A DNA stretch of 64,000 nt from Eumeta japonica (Eukaryota > Arthropoda > Insecta > Lepidoptera > Psychidae). The DNA lies in the NCBI GenBank assembly GCA_005406025.1, contig BGZK01000708.1, forward strand, positions 245,590-309,589. The letters are read 5' to 3'. A model generated the notes under the pieces. It had not been told where the DNA came from, searched no databases, and saw only the letters and a list, made by a program, of their open reading frames with translations. Position numbers and translations under genes: made by a program. Each line of letters starts with the position of its first letter. Positions within the stretch are counted from its first letter, which is position 1. Below are positions 1 to 12,725 of the stretch, piece after piece.

Positions 1-2134
1 ATTTTATTAAAAATGCTTAAAAACATAATCAGCCATGTTATAGTTTTCAAATAATTTAGCTGTCCTTTTACAGTTATTGTTTAATAATAAGTTTTAACAT
101 TAACTGGCGGATACGAATTGGATATATTAGGAACTCAAATTTTGTTTATTTTTATGTTTGAAATCATGTAGTGTTGTTTGAAGAGACACTAGTGTAATCG
201 GACATTAGAACATTGCTAAAGTGCATCATACTTTGAACATCCTACTTCTATATTCTATGATATAATATTATAAGCAATATAATGCTTCAAGTCAGCAACT
301 CCCGCATAATAATATGTACGTAATGGGTTTATTGGAAATTGCTTTAATGTTATAGATAACTTTTACTTCTCTTTTATTTTAGGTAATATTTTGCTTTCCT
401 AGTTAATCTAGAACTGGATGTATTTGGAAATTGAGACAACCCACAGTCGTCAGTCGTATATCCGCCGTTTTCAAATGTTCGTTCGAGAGTGGCGCGTACG
501 CACGCATCCTAAAGCAATACCGATACATACGTCCCTCAGAAGCAGCTCAAAGTCATGCGCCCGTACGCCCGGCAAGTGAGCATCCGAATGAGTGAATCGG
601 CGCTCGGCGCCCGCGAAGAAAAAATTGCCGACGCAGCGAATTTACCTCGAGTCTGTTTTATACGTCGTCGTAACGAGTATTTCCTACACTCGGCTGGGAC
701 ATAAATTTAACGCAGGCGCGGGGACGTGACTATCCGACGATTTCTGCACCCCCAGAGAGATTGTCTTCGCTCGGAGCGCAGGCCTAAAATAGGAAACCCG
801 CCTACGTTCTAGAAATAACGAGCGGGCGATCGCTCCGCCTCCGCGAATTGGCATTTACGCCAAAGGAACGAACTCGACAAATTGACGAAAGTACTGTTGG
901 GAAGGAATTATTGATGCCTCTTACTGAGATATTTCAATGAAATATAAGAAGAGTTGCTTTTCTAATTTTATATCAAGACTCTGAGTTAAATCACATAAAA
1001 TTAAAGAAAACTTTATAGTATTTCAGTTGGAATAATGCACTTCCAAGAAATTTTATTGAAATATGGAAACGACAAAGGCATCGCACCGTATGAAAGTATT
1101 CAAATTGGACTGGAACTCAGCCAAATGGTCAAATAATAAACTGTAATTTAAAGTTTTGCTTTTAATGGGAATTTTCTTAATATCTGGCAACAACATTGTA
1201 ATATTATTTGACTTAGTGACGTTTTAATGGAATGTTCGTAATCTATTATTTTTAAAAAGTTTAAATTTAATATCAAATTATCGTATTTCAAATTAATTGT
1301 ACCGGTTTTTGTTTAAAAGAAATGTAATAATAAATATTTAATAAATGATATTACATGCATGTGATTTATTTTAGAGAAGAAAACAACTAAGTAACGTTAG
1401 AAAAAAAAGATAATTAATGAAACATAGGTAACAACATTCTTATCCAATTCGGTCCAGAGAACGGACACAGAAATATTTTGGAAGACGAAGTGAAAATTCA
1501 TGGCGTTACAATTTACAATAATCATTAACTGCCACGCTTCAATTCCGTGACCTGCAATAGGAGAACCTTTGCCATTATCCGGCGCCGTGGAGGTGTGCTA
1601 CGGCGTCACGGAGGCTGCATTTCAGTAAACGAGAACCGTTAAAAACCGGTCTAGTCATATACAAGATGGGGCAATATACATTTACCGTTTCTTTTCAAAA
1701 TAACTTCCATGAAACAGTTACCGAAAGGATTCGAAAGAAAATTAAAGTTTCTTCCTGAAAAATACAGAAGAATACACAGGCATGAGTTAGGTTTCTTTTT
1801 AGACTATGTCGCACATGTAGCCGAACACCTGCAAGGACCTGTGAAAATGCTGGACGTTCTAAACGTGCTATCTCTGCATTCAGACCTATCCTGGACAGAG
1901 AGAGACACGCGCTAACTGGTCATCTCGTCCCTGTACGGATAAGGCAACGAAAGGATACACTGTAGCGAATTTCATTAAAACGCCTGTACGATCGTTGGAT
2001 ATTCATAAATATAATTTAAATGTATTGGTTGTTTAAAAATGTCGGTCGTACACTATTTCGTTTTAAGTCTAGAAGAAATGTTACATACAAGCATAGAACT
2101 AGCTGAAAAAACCGACCAAGAGCATGTCGATCGT
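1..2134. other. No gene seen; AT-rich with one CpG-rich patch
   Basis: No ORF with recognisable homology is visible on either strand. About 440-870 is a GC- and CpG-rich patch inside AT-rich flanks, which could be a regulatory element or an old exon. A 68-codon ORF at 1709-1915 has ordinary amino-acid composition but matches no family I recognise and has no supporting splice or promoter context. I therefore do not call it a gene. Confidence 0.55.
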
Positions 2135-2840
2135 GCTCACTGTAGGATTCCGTAGCCTGCTACTACCAAGAAATGCTCTATAGATGAAAAGAACTACGTT
2201 GTTACACTTTTTTCATGTGTTCTGTGCGAAATAGGTATAAGCATTCTAATTGCCTATAACCAGAGAAACGAGTAGGTATGTCGACTATTACTCTTAAACT
2301 AGCGTAAACTAAAGTGCACCAGTGAAAGAATGTATTTTCATGCTAACTACGTCCATTTGTCGAGAAGCGCAGTTTTTTTTTTCAATTACTTAAAAACTGT
2401 ATATCCGTTATGTTTCAAATAATTTTATTTGAAAGTATTTATAAAGCATTACCTTTTTAATTTTTTCATATTTTTTGGACCCGCGCTTTAAAATATAAAG
2501 GGGAGAGACACAATTTTTGGAGCGACTATCTCTGAACATATTCACTTAAAAAATGCTTAGAAACGTTAGTTTTTTATAAAACAACTGTCGAAATATGTAC
2601 CACACTTTCATGTTCGCAGAAATAAAATATTTTTAAATTTCTGTTACATGGATGGAGTGCTCCACTTATTATACAATATTTATTTTTGTTATTTAACTGT
2701 CAAACTAAGTAGCGTTTATACAAGACAGGTTAACTTAAAATTTCATTTATATACATTCTGTAGTTTTTGAGTAAAATGCCGACGAACATTACGGACGGAC
2801 ACACGGACGACCTATAAGGGTTCTGTTTTTGCTATTAGGG
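2135..2840 (+). repeat. Dispersed repeat, copy A
   Basis: This stretch aligns by eye along most of its length with 8230-8890, in the same orientation. Shared landmarks in order are a TAGGxTxCCG start, CCTATAAC, AGTAGGTAT, ACTATTACT, GTAAACTAAAG, ACTTAAAAAC/ACTCAAAAAC, TTACCTTT, GGGxxGGGxCACAAT, GCTTAGAAAC, and GCAGAAATAAA/GCTGAAAAAATAAA. Copy A ends near 2790-2840 with GGACGGACACACGGACGA followed by ATAAGGGTTCTGTTTTTGC. Such tails are common in lepidopteran interspersed repeats (family knowledge, not searched here). No ORF is present, and the superfamily is not determinable by eye. Confidence 0.75.
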
Positions 2841-3239
2841 CTCCAAACTCTAAAAACGTAGAACTGTAGATTTATAAAAGAAGAGAATAATCTTTCGTTG
2901 TCGTCAAAAATGTTATATAAGTGACTTTAATGAGTATCTCATATTTGATAAAGAATATGTCTCAACCAAATACTACATTTAGCCAGAAGCCGTGCTTTGA
3001 AGCTCTTTTAAAGATTTTCAAGGAGACAGCTTCAACGGTAAACAATTTGTCCCTACTACTCTAATCGAAGCTGGCATTCGAACAACAGATTATACACCAC
3101 GCTCACCGATATGTAACCGTGAGGTTTAATCCAGTCACTTTAGGGAGGGACAGCTGATACTCGGTGCTCATCCTGGAAGGCAGAACGACTTACTTTCATG
3201 CTGCAGTTTCAAAAGACCAGAACGGAATCGATTCTCTTA
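2841..3239. other. No gene seen
   Basis: Mixed-composition sequence without a recognisable ORF, tRNA or repeat. It separates repeat copy A from the GC-rich patch that follows. Confidence 0.5.
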
Positions 3240-3530
3240 TGACTTTTGAGGCTGCAACGCGTCTACGCAGGCGCCGTCCGTCGAGACAAAGCCCCCGTCG
3301 TCGCAGGCGCCGCCGGCGAGCGCGCGGCTATCGCGATTTGTGCACAATTTACGGGCGAATAAAACTTGCGGTTTTTATGTGAAAATTACCTTTTATAGGT
3401 GGCGGCGCCCCGCGGGCGTTTTGAGCGTTTATTTCGGGGGCGCGCGTTCGGGCGCGTTTTATGGGCGGCAGCTATTGAAATTTCGATTTTATTATAGAGC
3501 CAGGCCGAAGGATCTTCGTCTCTGTCACAG
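3240..3530. promoter_or_regulatory. CpG-rich patch with homeodomain-like sites (candidate regulatory element)
   Basis: About 290 bp of strongly CpG-rich sequence with GC-box-like GGGCGG and GGCGGCGCC. Interspersed AT-rich cores resemble posterior-Hox/Caudal-type sites: GAATAAAA, TTTTTATG, TTTTATAG, TTTATTTCGG and TTTTATGG. The alternation of GC-box and TTTATNG-like cores is unlike the surrounding AT-rich DNA. The 72- and 65-codon ORFs across it are arginine-rich composition artefacts. No conservation data are available, so the regulatory label is an inference only. Confidence 0.25.
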
Positions 3531-6500
3531 AAATTAGTTTTATATCATAACTACTAGAGAGAGAAGACGCAGTAGTATCTGCAGTTACGGAATATATTTA
3601 TGGGGAAGCAGTAAACACGTTTGAGATAATGGTTCGTATACAGTAAATAATAACCGGACAATTGCGAATATAGGATTCGCATTCTGTGGGTTCCATATAA
3701 CTTAATTATGTTTGTAGAAGCTTCATTAATCCAAAGTCTCAATGATTTTTGTCTGTTTTGTATACCGATCCTGACAACATATTGGACCTATAGAGTTTCT
3801 CAAACTCCCTTTTTTTTAAAAATATTTCGAATTTGATAAAAAGTAAAAGTTTTTAATAATCCTTAAGTTTTCATAGCTGGAAACTAAAAAATGTACTCCC
3901 GTATAGTAATATATATCACGGTCTATACTCAAAGTACAAGTGTAAGTACAAACTTAATATGATTACAAAATCATATTTCTTTTTGTATGTAATGCATTTA
4001 GTCATGTTTTCGCTTCTTTTAAATACGATGATAACCTCGGTCTTGCTGACATTTATTTTCGTACCTCTTTTCTTAACAAAATTATTCATTTAAATAACCA
4101 TCGCATATAATTTTTCATTTTAGGAAAAGAAAAGACTTAAACATTACTGACATACACAGCATCGAATCCATATGGTATGGAATGGATCCTGCATAATTCG
4201 GCAAATATTTATAATCTTTTTTGGAACAACTTTGTCAAAGAAACCATAGTCACTAAAGTAGCCGTTTCTAAGAAAAATAAGCCAAAATGTAAACGTGTAA
4301 ATTCACTAGATACAATCTTAAGTGATACGCATATGATGAGCGCCTCGCACCCTTCCCTTCTGCAACGTCGCACGAGGGTCGGACGCGGGCGCACCAGCAA
4401 TGCATCGTCGCACGTCAACCTGCCTGTGCGTAGTTAAAGAACACGGCTGCGCGGCTTTATAAGTTTAGGTATTTTGCGATTATTGTTTTACTGTTTGACT
4501 GTTTAATAACAATGCATTTCACTGCTATCGAATATGCAAACATGATTTATTGTTAGAGAGTTTGCAGAGGTGGCTTTGCTACCTGCGAGTCGCTAAGTTG
4601 GGTGAAATGTCATTTACGCGATAATTTACCTTATTTTATTTTGTTTGTTTAGAAATGAGTGGACTACATGTGGATAATCAGAGACTAATGTGTAATATCT
4701 TCGTCGAACTTTACATCGTCCCGCGCTGTGCAGCGCCGTCTTGCAGAGCAGAGTTTTCTGTTTATTAATTTATATTATTTATAAGCATATTTTTCACAAT
4801 ATATTTTTGTTACAGTTGCTTTGGCAAAGTTGTTATAAAAAAGGAGGAGATTAAATATGTTCAGAAAGATGCATGATCTATTCCATCCCGTATACGAGTA
4901 ATATAAGGGGTCTCAAGATTGCACACTATTTTATAAGGATATATGCTAATGCTTAGCAAAAAATATTAAAATGGTGTTTTTAGTAACATTAATTTTAAGT
5001 GAGGACCCTTAAAATTATATGTGCACTCGAACATGTTTGCTCATTAGATTAAAAAAAAACCACAATTTTTTTAAAAAATTGAATTCTTTTTCAAAGATAC
5101 AAGCTTAAGATGAATTTTTGTCCACGAACAAAACATTTGTTTGATTATCTAAGCGCATGGTAAAGATGAATTTTATTGTTTATTTGGATCGATAGGACTA
5201 TAAATAGATAGGATTATAGATAGATAGCATTTCCAACCCTCGTCCGACCACGTCACTGATGATGATGTCTATTTTGTCTACTCCTGATGAAGAAACTTTT
5301 ACAGAATAAATATTCCTATGTGTTGAATCACAAAATATATTCGAGTTGAATATCAGTACAGTTCAAAGCCCAATAGAAGTGTCAAATGATCACAAAAAAC
5401 TAATAATCACTTTCATACGCGTAATATTCAATAAAATACATTAATTAAAAATTACTTCTTTTGAATTCTCGCCGTATTCGACGTTCTTTGCACACGCAAG
5501 GCAATAATTTAATCATTAAAATGCTTAGTAATTATCAAAATACTTTATCCTCTATTTATTTATTTGATAATATACGATCTCAAAAATTTCGAATATCACT
5601 GATATGGTTGCGAAACATAAATCACCCTACTGATACAAGGTGGTATTACGTATAAGATTATCATAGCATTGATATTTACATGGCAGTACGATTTTAGTAC
5701 AACGAAACCTTAAAAAGGATCTAATGCCTTTACATTAATAACGTATTAATCAACGTCAATACTACTAATATTATTGTATTGTATCATATTACAATGTACT
5801 TCATATCGGATTTAGTATCTTTTTAACATATAGACGAATTTCACGGAAACCATTCTATCTATATGGAGTTTTGTAGTGATAGATATATATAGAAAACAAC
5901 TTTAATGTCCACAACTCGTGTTACATTATTTGGCCCGCCAAGCTCAGGCAGTGTTTTTACATATATGTCAGGCAATGTTATTTACATACACGCGTTGCTG
6001 TGATCGAGAGATTGTTCCTAACGAGAAGAAATTGTCCATTCATACGTTCCAATATGAGATAGGCGCAATTTGTCGGCTGACATACAATGGTTTTCTTCAA
6101 ATAAACTCTCGCCTAGAGCTGTCAAACTAGAGCTACAGAACGAACAAGGATTTGGCAAGATTTTCAAGTCATATATCCCTTAAAAAAAAACCCAAGTTTC
6201 TTTTGTTTGTGCCAGCATTCACACCTAAAATGATTTTCTAACGCCATCCCTTACAGCTGCAATTCCGATGAACGAATCCCATCCGTAATCTGTACTTTCT
6301 CACCTAAGCTTGAATTAATGTGAATTTGAGCCTCGAATGTAATTTGTTCAAACAAAGAAAATGGAATTTTCAAACAGAGGCCCGGGCTTACGCGAGGAGC
6401 GTTCAAATAATTTACCTCCCTCGAAGGAGGTGAGTCTTGAGCATTCCTTAACCGCGCCTGTCGCTTTTTCGTTCAGGTAACGCGTGATTCTGCCGTGGAA

Positions 6501-7619
6501 TGGTTTGATTTGGTAGGTTTTCTCGCGTTCTCTACGCCTCATTCACCGCGAAATCTCCTGTTTCTAAGTAACTGATTAAGAGATTTCCGTCGCTAGACCG
6601 TTGCAACTTGAATGCAGACGTGGCCCTGCATTGAAACGATGTAGTCGACATCGCAGGTTAGACATATCTGGTGGGGTCGGTACAGGCGTTATCAGAAATT
6701 GCAAAACTCTTATCGAAATGACTTTTTAAGACTATTTTGCACAGTTTATGGTTTAAATTGAAAATATGCACATAAATTTGTAATCGTTTTATAAAATAGG
6801 CTATATTGCTTTTTAATCAATGTCCTTAGGTGATCATAGGAAAAAAACCCTTAGAAGAAAAGTAGCTATTTTATACGATTGTATATTTATTTTTAACGAC
6901 TTTAAATACATATAAAATTTTCAGAACCCGAAGTGGTGGAAAAAAAATAATGTAAATAACAGACAATTGTTCATTAAGAAATAAACTAGGTTTTCATTAA
7001 ACTTTATCGTGCAGTCTAATCCAAAAAGTAGACGAGAAGATTAGAACTTCGCCAGCTTATGTATCGCCGGTTGATTTATAACCCGAAATAATACTTTAAG
7101 GGCAATGTAGTTACATTTTAATAATAAAAGTTTTGTGTGAAGTTCCGTAATTCCATAGCAGAGCATTCGTTTATTGTTTTTTTGCTTATAAATATACATA
7201 ATCTGTAATTATTATTATTAAAATGATAAGAATAATATATTGATTTTTTTAACGAAATTCTATTTTTTTATTATTATATTCCATAATTTCTTGTTTAGTT
7301 TTTATTAATAATAAATTGTAATAGTAACTTAATGTTTCACATCTGCTGAGCGCGACGTGACGACCGAATTTTTAATTTTTGTAGTCATTTATATTTATTG
7401 TATATCACGGAAAATAGACCAAAAAGCATACAATGATTTCTCCTAGCCTCATTCAGATTCCTAATTTCTTGCAGATTGCCTGGACAATTTGTGATAGTGA
7501 ATTTTAATATTTACAGACATACTTGTAAGATTTAAAACGAAAGCTGTAGCGTGCATGCTTCACATAGGAGTGAGAAATACAGGCGGTGTCTGTCGCCGAA
7601 AAAGCTCAAGTGATAGTTC
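3531..7619. other. No gene seen in about 4 kb
   Basis: AT-rich sequence with a few CpG-richer stretches (about 4330-4450 and 6340-6660). All ORFs are under 90 codons, in random frames, without recognisable motifs. No TIRs, tRNA-like structures or long poly(A) tails were noticed. Confidence 0.5.
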
Positions 7620-7769
7620 ATATCGTTTGCGTTAAGTAGTCAGTACCTCCTCTCATAACTTTTGAACGGGTTAACTTATCGCAACATACTTTACATCATT
7701 CGAAAGTAATCTACTTAACTTAATTTTCTGAAACAATAAACTAAACCCGCCGACAGATTTTGAAAAATC

Positions 7770-8200
7770 TCAAAATTATTAATTTATAAAAAAAACCTAT
7801 CGATACCAAAATCTAATCAACTCTTTTACCCAAACAGCTGCATCGACTGCCGTAAACTAAATATAAATCGCTCGATTTGTTCAAGAGATATCGTTGGAGA
7901 AATGTTTTTAAAAGTTTTTTTTATAATATTTTATAAATTATTCTACCGATACATTTTAAAGTCAATCCATTTATTTTATTCAAAAAACAACGTTTATTTC
8001 TACCAATTACATCAAAATCGGTTATTTGTCCAAGAGACATTGTTGGAATAATTTTTTGAAAAGTTTTTTTCAATATTTCTCAAACTATTGTATCAATAAG
8101 TTCCAAAATCAAACCAGCTATTTTCATTAAATACAATGTCAATATTTGCAAAATACATCAAAATCGGTTGGTTCCTTCGAGAATTTAATTTCAAGAATCA
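7770..8200 (+). repeat. Degenerate tandem repeat, unit about 150 bp
   Basis: Two well-aligned consecutive units begin near 7888 and 8037, each starting with ATTGTTGGA-type sequence (ATATCGTTGGA, ACATTGTTGGA). Each runs through AAAAGTTTTTTT, a TACCGATA/TATCAATA core, CAAxCCAxxTATTTT, and AAATCGGTT followed by TCCAAGAGA or TTCGAGAA. A poorer partial unit precedes them from about 7770. It directly adjoins repeat copy B and may be part of the same large element. Confidence 0.6.
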
Positions 8201-8229
8201 AAATTGTTAATGCAAATGGCCAAAAGCTC

Positions 8230-8890
8230 ATTATAGGGTACCGAATACATTATTACAAAGAATGCACTACGGATCAAAAAAGAATGTTTCTGCGGTTTTT
8301 CCGTGTTTCCTGCAAATAATAGTTATAAGCACTTTAAGCGCCTATAACTAGAACAACAAGTAGGTATATCAACTATTACTATTAAACTACTGTAAACTAA
8401 AGGGTATCAGCAAAAGAGCGTATCTTCATGGCACTTATGTCCTTTTGTTGAGAAGTGTAGTTTTTCGGCAATAACTCAAAAACAGTACATCCAATCATGT
8501 TCAATATTTAAATTCAATAAAACTTTCGTTAAAAGTATATATTAATCGTTACCTTTGTTAGTTTTTTCACATTTTTGCACATGCGACTTAGAAAATTAAG
8601 GGTGGGGAGGGGGCACAATGTCTGCTAGTTTCGAGTGATTATTTCAGAAATTATTCATATCAGAAACATTGCTTAGAAACCTTACAGTGTTTTTAAAAGA
8701 ACTATCGAACTGTATGCCACACGTTGTGCTTGCTGAAAAAATAAATTTCCGTTTCTGTTATATGTGTGGACAGTAACAATAATCTAGAGGAGTGCCCCCT
8801 CTAGACATATTTATTTCTTTTTTTAGTTAACTAGCAAATTCATGAGTATAACATATTACTAGTTTCATAGTGATTCAGTAAATGATTTAA
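8230..8890 (+). repeat. Dispersed repeat, copy B
   Basis: Second copy of the repeat at 2135-2840, same strand, about 6.1 kb downstream. It shares the ordered landmarks listed there. It contains GGGTGGGGAGGGGGCAC, where copy A has only GGGGAGAGACAC, and the GTGCCCCCTCTAGAC stretch near its 3' side. Substitutions and small indels are spread evenly, which fits two independent old insertions rather than a recent duplication. Confidence 0.75.
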
Positions 8891-8919
8891 GTACAACAAC
8901 AACAAAATACACAGTCGTT

Positions 8920-9640
8920 TTTATATGTTACACAACCCCACTCCCCCCACATAATTATGAAAGACACATCTCACCACTATTCAAAGTGATACCTTGTTCC
9001 ATAAAAAGTTTCATACAAAATCAACCCCTCTTAACTCTGATAATAAACGACTAATGCACACATACACACACGTCTACAAATACATAAAAACAAATGAATA
9101 CTGGTATTAAAAAATAATTATTTATTTTTTATGGTTATCATACGGTTTATGAAAAAATATAGAGTCTAACATTTTTGCAATCATATTGACTGTACATCTG
9201 ATTGTATACAAATTTTCATCAACATCGGTCAAAGTGTTCTTAAGTTATAAAATATCATATAGACAAACAAGTAGTAGTAATTTGTTCTTACTGTATACCG
9301 ATTTTCATGACGATCGTTAAAACCGTTCTTAAGTTATAAAAGAACGTACACACAAACAGACAGACAGTAGTCTATCATTTGTATAATCGTATATTCTGAC
9401 TTTTGAACCAATTTTCATGAAGACCGGTGAAATATTTTTAAGTTATAAAAGAGGACGCAGATAGACAAACAGCCTATCATGTGCGCAATCAAATGTTCTT
9501 ACTACACGTATATATCAATTTTCATGACGATCAGTCAAGCCGTTTGTGAGTTATGAAGTATATGTAGACAGACAGGCAGACAGTTATAAATTTTGAAAAT
9601 AGTAGGATTGGCATCAGTTAGCCGTAAAACGACTATATGT
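8920..9640 (+). repeat. Degenerate tandem repeat with ATTTTCATGACGATC core, unit about 110 bp
   Basis: Four successive units between about 9180 and 9600 carry AATTTTCATxAxxATCxGT, then a TTxTTAAGTTATAAAA-like block and an ACAxACAxACAGACAG block. Cores start near 9211, 9301, 9410 and 9518. The motif is typical of arthropod interspersed repeats of uncertain class. The 5' side (8930-9050) has a CAxCCCC...CATAAAAAGTTTCATAC block that recurs at about 9715-9820 and 42090-42160. Confidence 0.65.
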
Positions 9641-9699
9641 TAGAAATTTTATAAAAACAATTGAATGCACAGACAGATGCTACAGACTTATATATAGTA

Positions 9700-10275
9700 G
9701 TATAGACAATTCCACTTCCCCTCATCTAATTACGAAAGACCCGTCTCACCACTTTGATTAAGTAATATTTATACCAGTTTGTGGTTGTTCTTCGTTTCAT
9801 AAAAAGTTTCATACAGACTTTAATTTCCTTTTACTCCGTTAATTAGTGAATTTGAAAAATTATTTCTTACACTATATAACCTATTACGAAATCAAATTTC
9901 ATTAAGGCAGTTCTTCTTCAATAATTGGGCTAACAAATGCAATATGGTTTTTTTTTAGTCCGACTAGTAGTTCCAGAGATGAACACATCCATAGTAACAA
10001 AAATAAAACTATTAAATTATTTTTATGGCTTATAGCCTTTATCAAGAATTGTGCTATCGAATGCAAAAATATATTTTTAAATCCGACTTCTAGTTCCAGA
10101 AATGAGCGCATTCAACAAACAAAAATAAAGCTATTAAAATATTCATATTGCCTATAGCCTTTCTCAAGCATTGGGCTATCAAATACAAAAAGATTTTTCA
10201 AATCCGACTGGCAGTTCCAGATATCAGCGCGTTTAAACAAACAAACAAACTTTTCAGCCTTATATATTAGTACAG
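9700..10275 (+). repeat. Tandem repeat, three units of about 124 bp
   Basis: Three units start with ATTGGGCTAxCAAATGC-type sequence at about 9923, 10048 and 10170 (spacings 125 and 122). Each continues through AATCCGACTxxTAGTTCCAGA, then ATxAGCGCxTT and, in two units, TATAGCCTTT. The block closes with CAAACAAACAAAC, TTTTCAGCC and a TATATTAGTA end typical of short interspersed arthropod repeats. Reading the whole as a single element with internal tandem amplification is an inference. Confidence 0.7.
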
Positions 10276-11288
10276 CTATTACACATTTTTAAGCTTTCAA
10301 TTTTTTCCAACTATATCTATTATTTCGATAACGTTTACAGGTTTGAAGGTATTATCCATTATTTAAGAAAATTTTTAAAGATTCCAGTTGATTAGATTAT
10401 AGATAGGAACGATTCGAGCACATCAAGAAAATTCAAGCACATCAAGAAAATTCAAGCACATCAAGAAATTTTAAGCGAATAAAGCTTATTAAATGCTTAT
10501 TAACACGACCTTGATCAGTACATTCGTATAGTTAAAAAAAATGTTTGTATACACGTTAAAAAATGCCATTATTCTCCAGTGATATGTTTCGATCACATTA
10601 AACGATTTCAATGAGGCTTATAGGACAATTTTGCATTTTTTTAAGTTGTATTTTTTCCCAGAAGAGTAGGCAAAGACCACAAATATCCACATGATAGCGT
10701 CTTTACATGGCCTCATTGACGTCTATCAAAACGTCTCACACAAAATTTGTTGTGCTTAAAATTTGGTCTTTTTATAAGGCCATCAAGTAGGTCTGCTTAA
10801 AATACATTTTCTAGGGCACTACTTGTCTACACTTGCATCACAAACATTCACCCAACATATTTCTTTTATCATTCTACTTTGAGTCATCCTTTCCAAATTG
10901 CCTAGCCAACATAACATAGGTACCTTTTTCTACTTTAGTTACTACTTCTTTTAATCCACAACGTTCTTTGACATTACTGTTTCTGCGTCTATCTTTCAAA
11001 GACACACCGAATTACGCAAGGATCGCATTTCCACTGCATTGATTCTACATTTTTACGTTTCTTTTGTCACATTCAATTTGTACTAAAGTACAGCAATATA
11101 GGGATTACAATTACATTATGGATAGTAGAGTATTCTCCCCGTGAAACGCGATGGCTATTCATAACAGCGAGTATAGCTCCACTCACTTTGTTTCTCGCAC
11201 TAACTCTTTTTTTCTATGTATTTATTATCCTTACCGTCATTTACAAATAAACTGTACGAATATGGGTAGATAAAGTGTTTCAATTATT
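10276..11288. other. No gene seen
   Basis: AT-rich sequence without a recognisable gene. The one structured feature is a three-unit 19-bp tandem repeat at 10412-10468, listed separately. Confidence 0.5.
10412..10468 (+). repeat. 19-bp x 3 minisatellite
   Basis: Three adjacent copies of ATTCAAGCACATCAAGAAA lie at 10412-10430, 10431-10449 and 10450-10468. The first copy differs at one base (G for A). The near identity suggests a recent slippage event. Confidence 0.9.
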
Positions 11289-11375
11289 TCAATAACCAGT
11301 GGCATAGCTAGCATGGGTGGCACCCGGTGCGGGCCGCCCCCACCGCCTCCCCCTAGCTACGCCACTGTCAACAAC
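11289..11375. mobile_element. 71-bp hAT-like MITE with 8-bp target duplication
   Basis: Terminal inverted repeats CAGTGGCATAGCTAG (11297-11311) and CTAGCTACGCCACTG (11353-11367) match at 14 of 15 positions. They flank a G/C-rich centre. The flanking octamers TCAATAAC (11289-11296) and TCAACAAC (11368-11375) agree at 7 of 8 positions. An 8-bp duplication with CAG-type ends fits hAT-superfamily non-autonomous elements. No coding sequence is present. Confidence 0.7.
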
Positions 11376-12725
11376 TCATATTCTACACATTTATTACATT
11401 CTGTCATCTGTTTAAATTCCATAATATTAACACAATTTCAATAATATTAACATCTGTTATCTTTCATCTATCTCTTACTATCTGTAATCTGAAATACGTT
11501 ATCTTTCTCTACTCCTGTGTTATTTGTTATTATTGCTACGGGTTGACAATAATCTATCGTCGGTGGTTAATTGTCAGCCATCTACCAGTTAGCATTTATC
11601 GAATGTCAAATGTCATGTGACTCGTCACGTGGTATGATACCGTATTCCAAAGGGTCAATTTTTTATTTCGTAATCATATTGTATAATTTATGTTATTGAA
11701 TAGAATGTATAAATCAATTCTATTCCATTTTCTTTATTTTTATGTTGAAAAAGATTTCACTAAGAAGCAGTTGATTCGAAAATTACAACGAAATTATAAA
11801 CAACAATCCCGTAAACATTTATCATCACCGAGCGGAAACCAGTAAAAATACAGCTTAGGTTGTAACTTTTAAATTTTTGCAACCAACTAAAACTTAATAA
11901 CGATAATTTTCAGCTTTTCTATAAAATAAGCCTTTATAAGCGTGAAATTGCGGTTGAAATTTATAAGGGAGCGCCGGAGTACTCGTCTTTGAAGTTGAAG
12001 TTGGAAAAGTGAAAGATCTTATTTCTAACTCTTAAACACAAATCCCACGTTATTGGAAATACAATCCCTACAAAAGTTCAACTGAAGCAGGATCTTTTAT
12101 ATCCCTGTGAATGGTTATGTGAATACCCGTGTTTTATGGACTATTTAAAATATATATTAAAAATTGTATGTAATCATTTAATTATCGTACTTATATTACA
12201 TTATATATAGAAGTCATTGTCGAAAATATTAGTATTTAAAAAGGTTAAGAAAAAAAAGAAAAGCTTTTATTGAACACCTTATATATGGATTATATCGGGC
12301 ATTTTGTATATATGGATTATAATGGCTATTTTAAATTAAAGTTAAAGATAAAGATATTTTTAAATTTATAGATACTAAGAAAATCAAAATAGTTCGAGAA
12401 ATCAAACAAATGATAATTTGAATGCCCTGTTAAAGTCTCTTTTAAAAAAATCATTAAATACGTATCGTCTGTATCTTTTTTGGATATCTGCTCCGAAAAT
12501 GCTTGGTACAAAAAGATAATATTTCGTGAACTGAAAAGTTGATAAATCGTTCAATTTCAAGAAAATTACTAATTTAAATATTTAAATTTATACTAATGTC
12601 AAAAATTAAAATTGAATTTACGCATTTGTTATACCATTCCGGCTGAACCACCCTTCTATATTTAATGATATTTAGCAAGGATAATCACTAGAGATGACAA
12701 CGTTGACAACGAATAGAATTATAAT
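11376..12725. other. No gene seen
   Basis: AT-rich sequence with no recognisable ORF, repeat boundary or RNA gene. Confidence 0.5.

Noticed and set aside
1709..1915. 68-codon plus-strand ORF
   Set aside because: Plausible composition but unrecognised, isolated and short; chance is sufficient.
3060..3130. tRNA-like GGCATTCGAAC stretch
   Set aside because: No consistent acceptor stem or anticodon arm could be paired by eye.
9300..9600. Possible CRISPR-like spaced repeats
   Set aside because: The units are long, degenerate and contiguous, without constant repeats or unique spacers, as in eukaryotic interspersed repeats.
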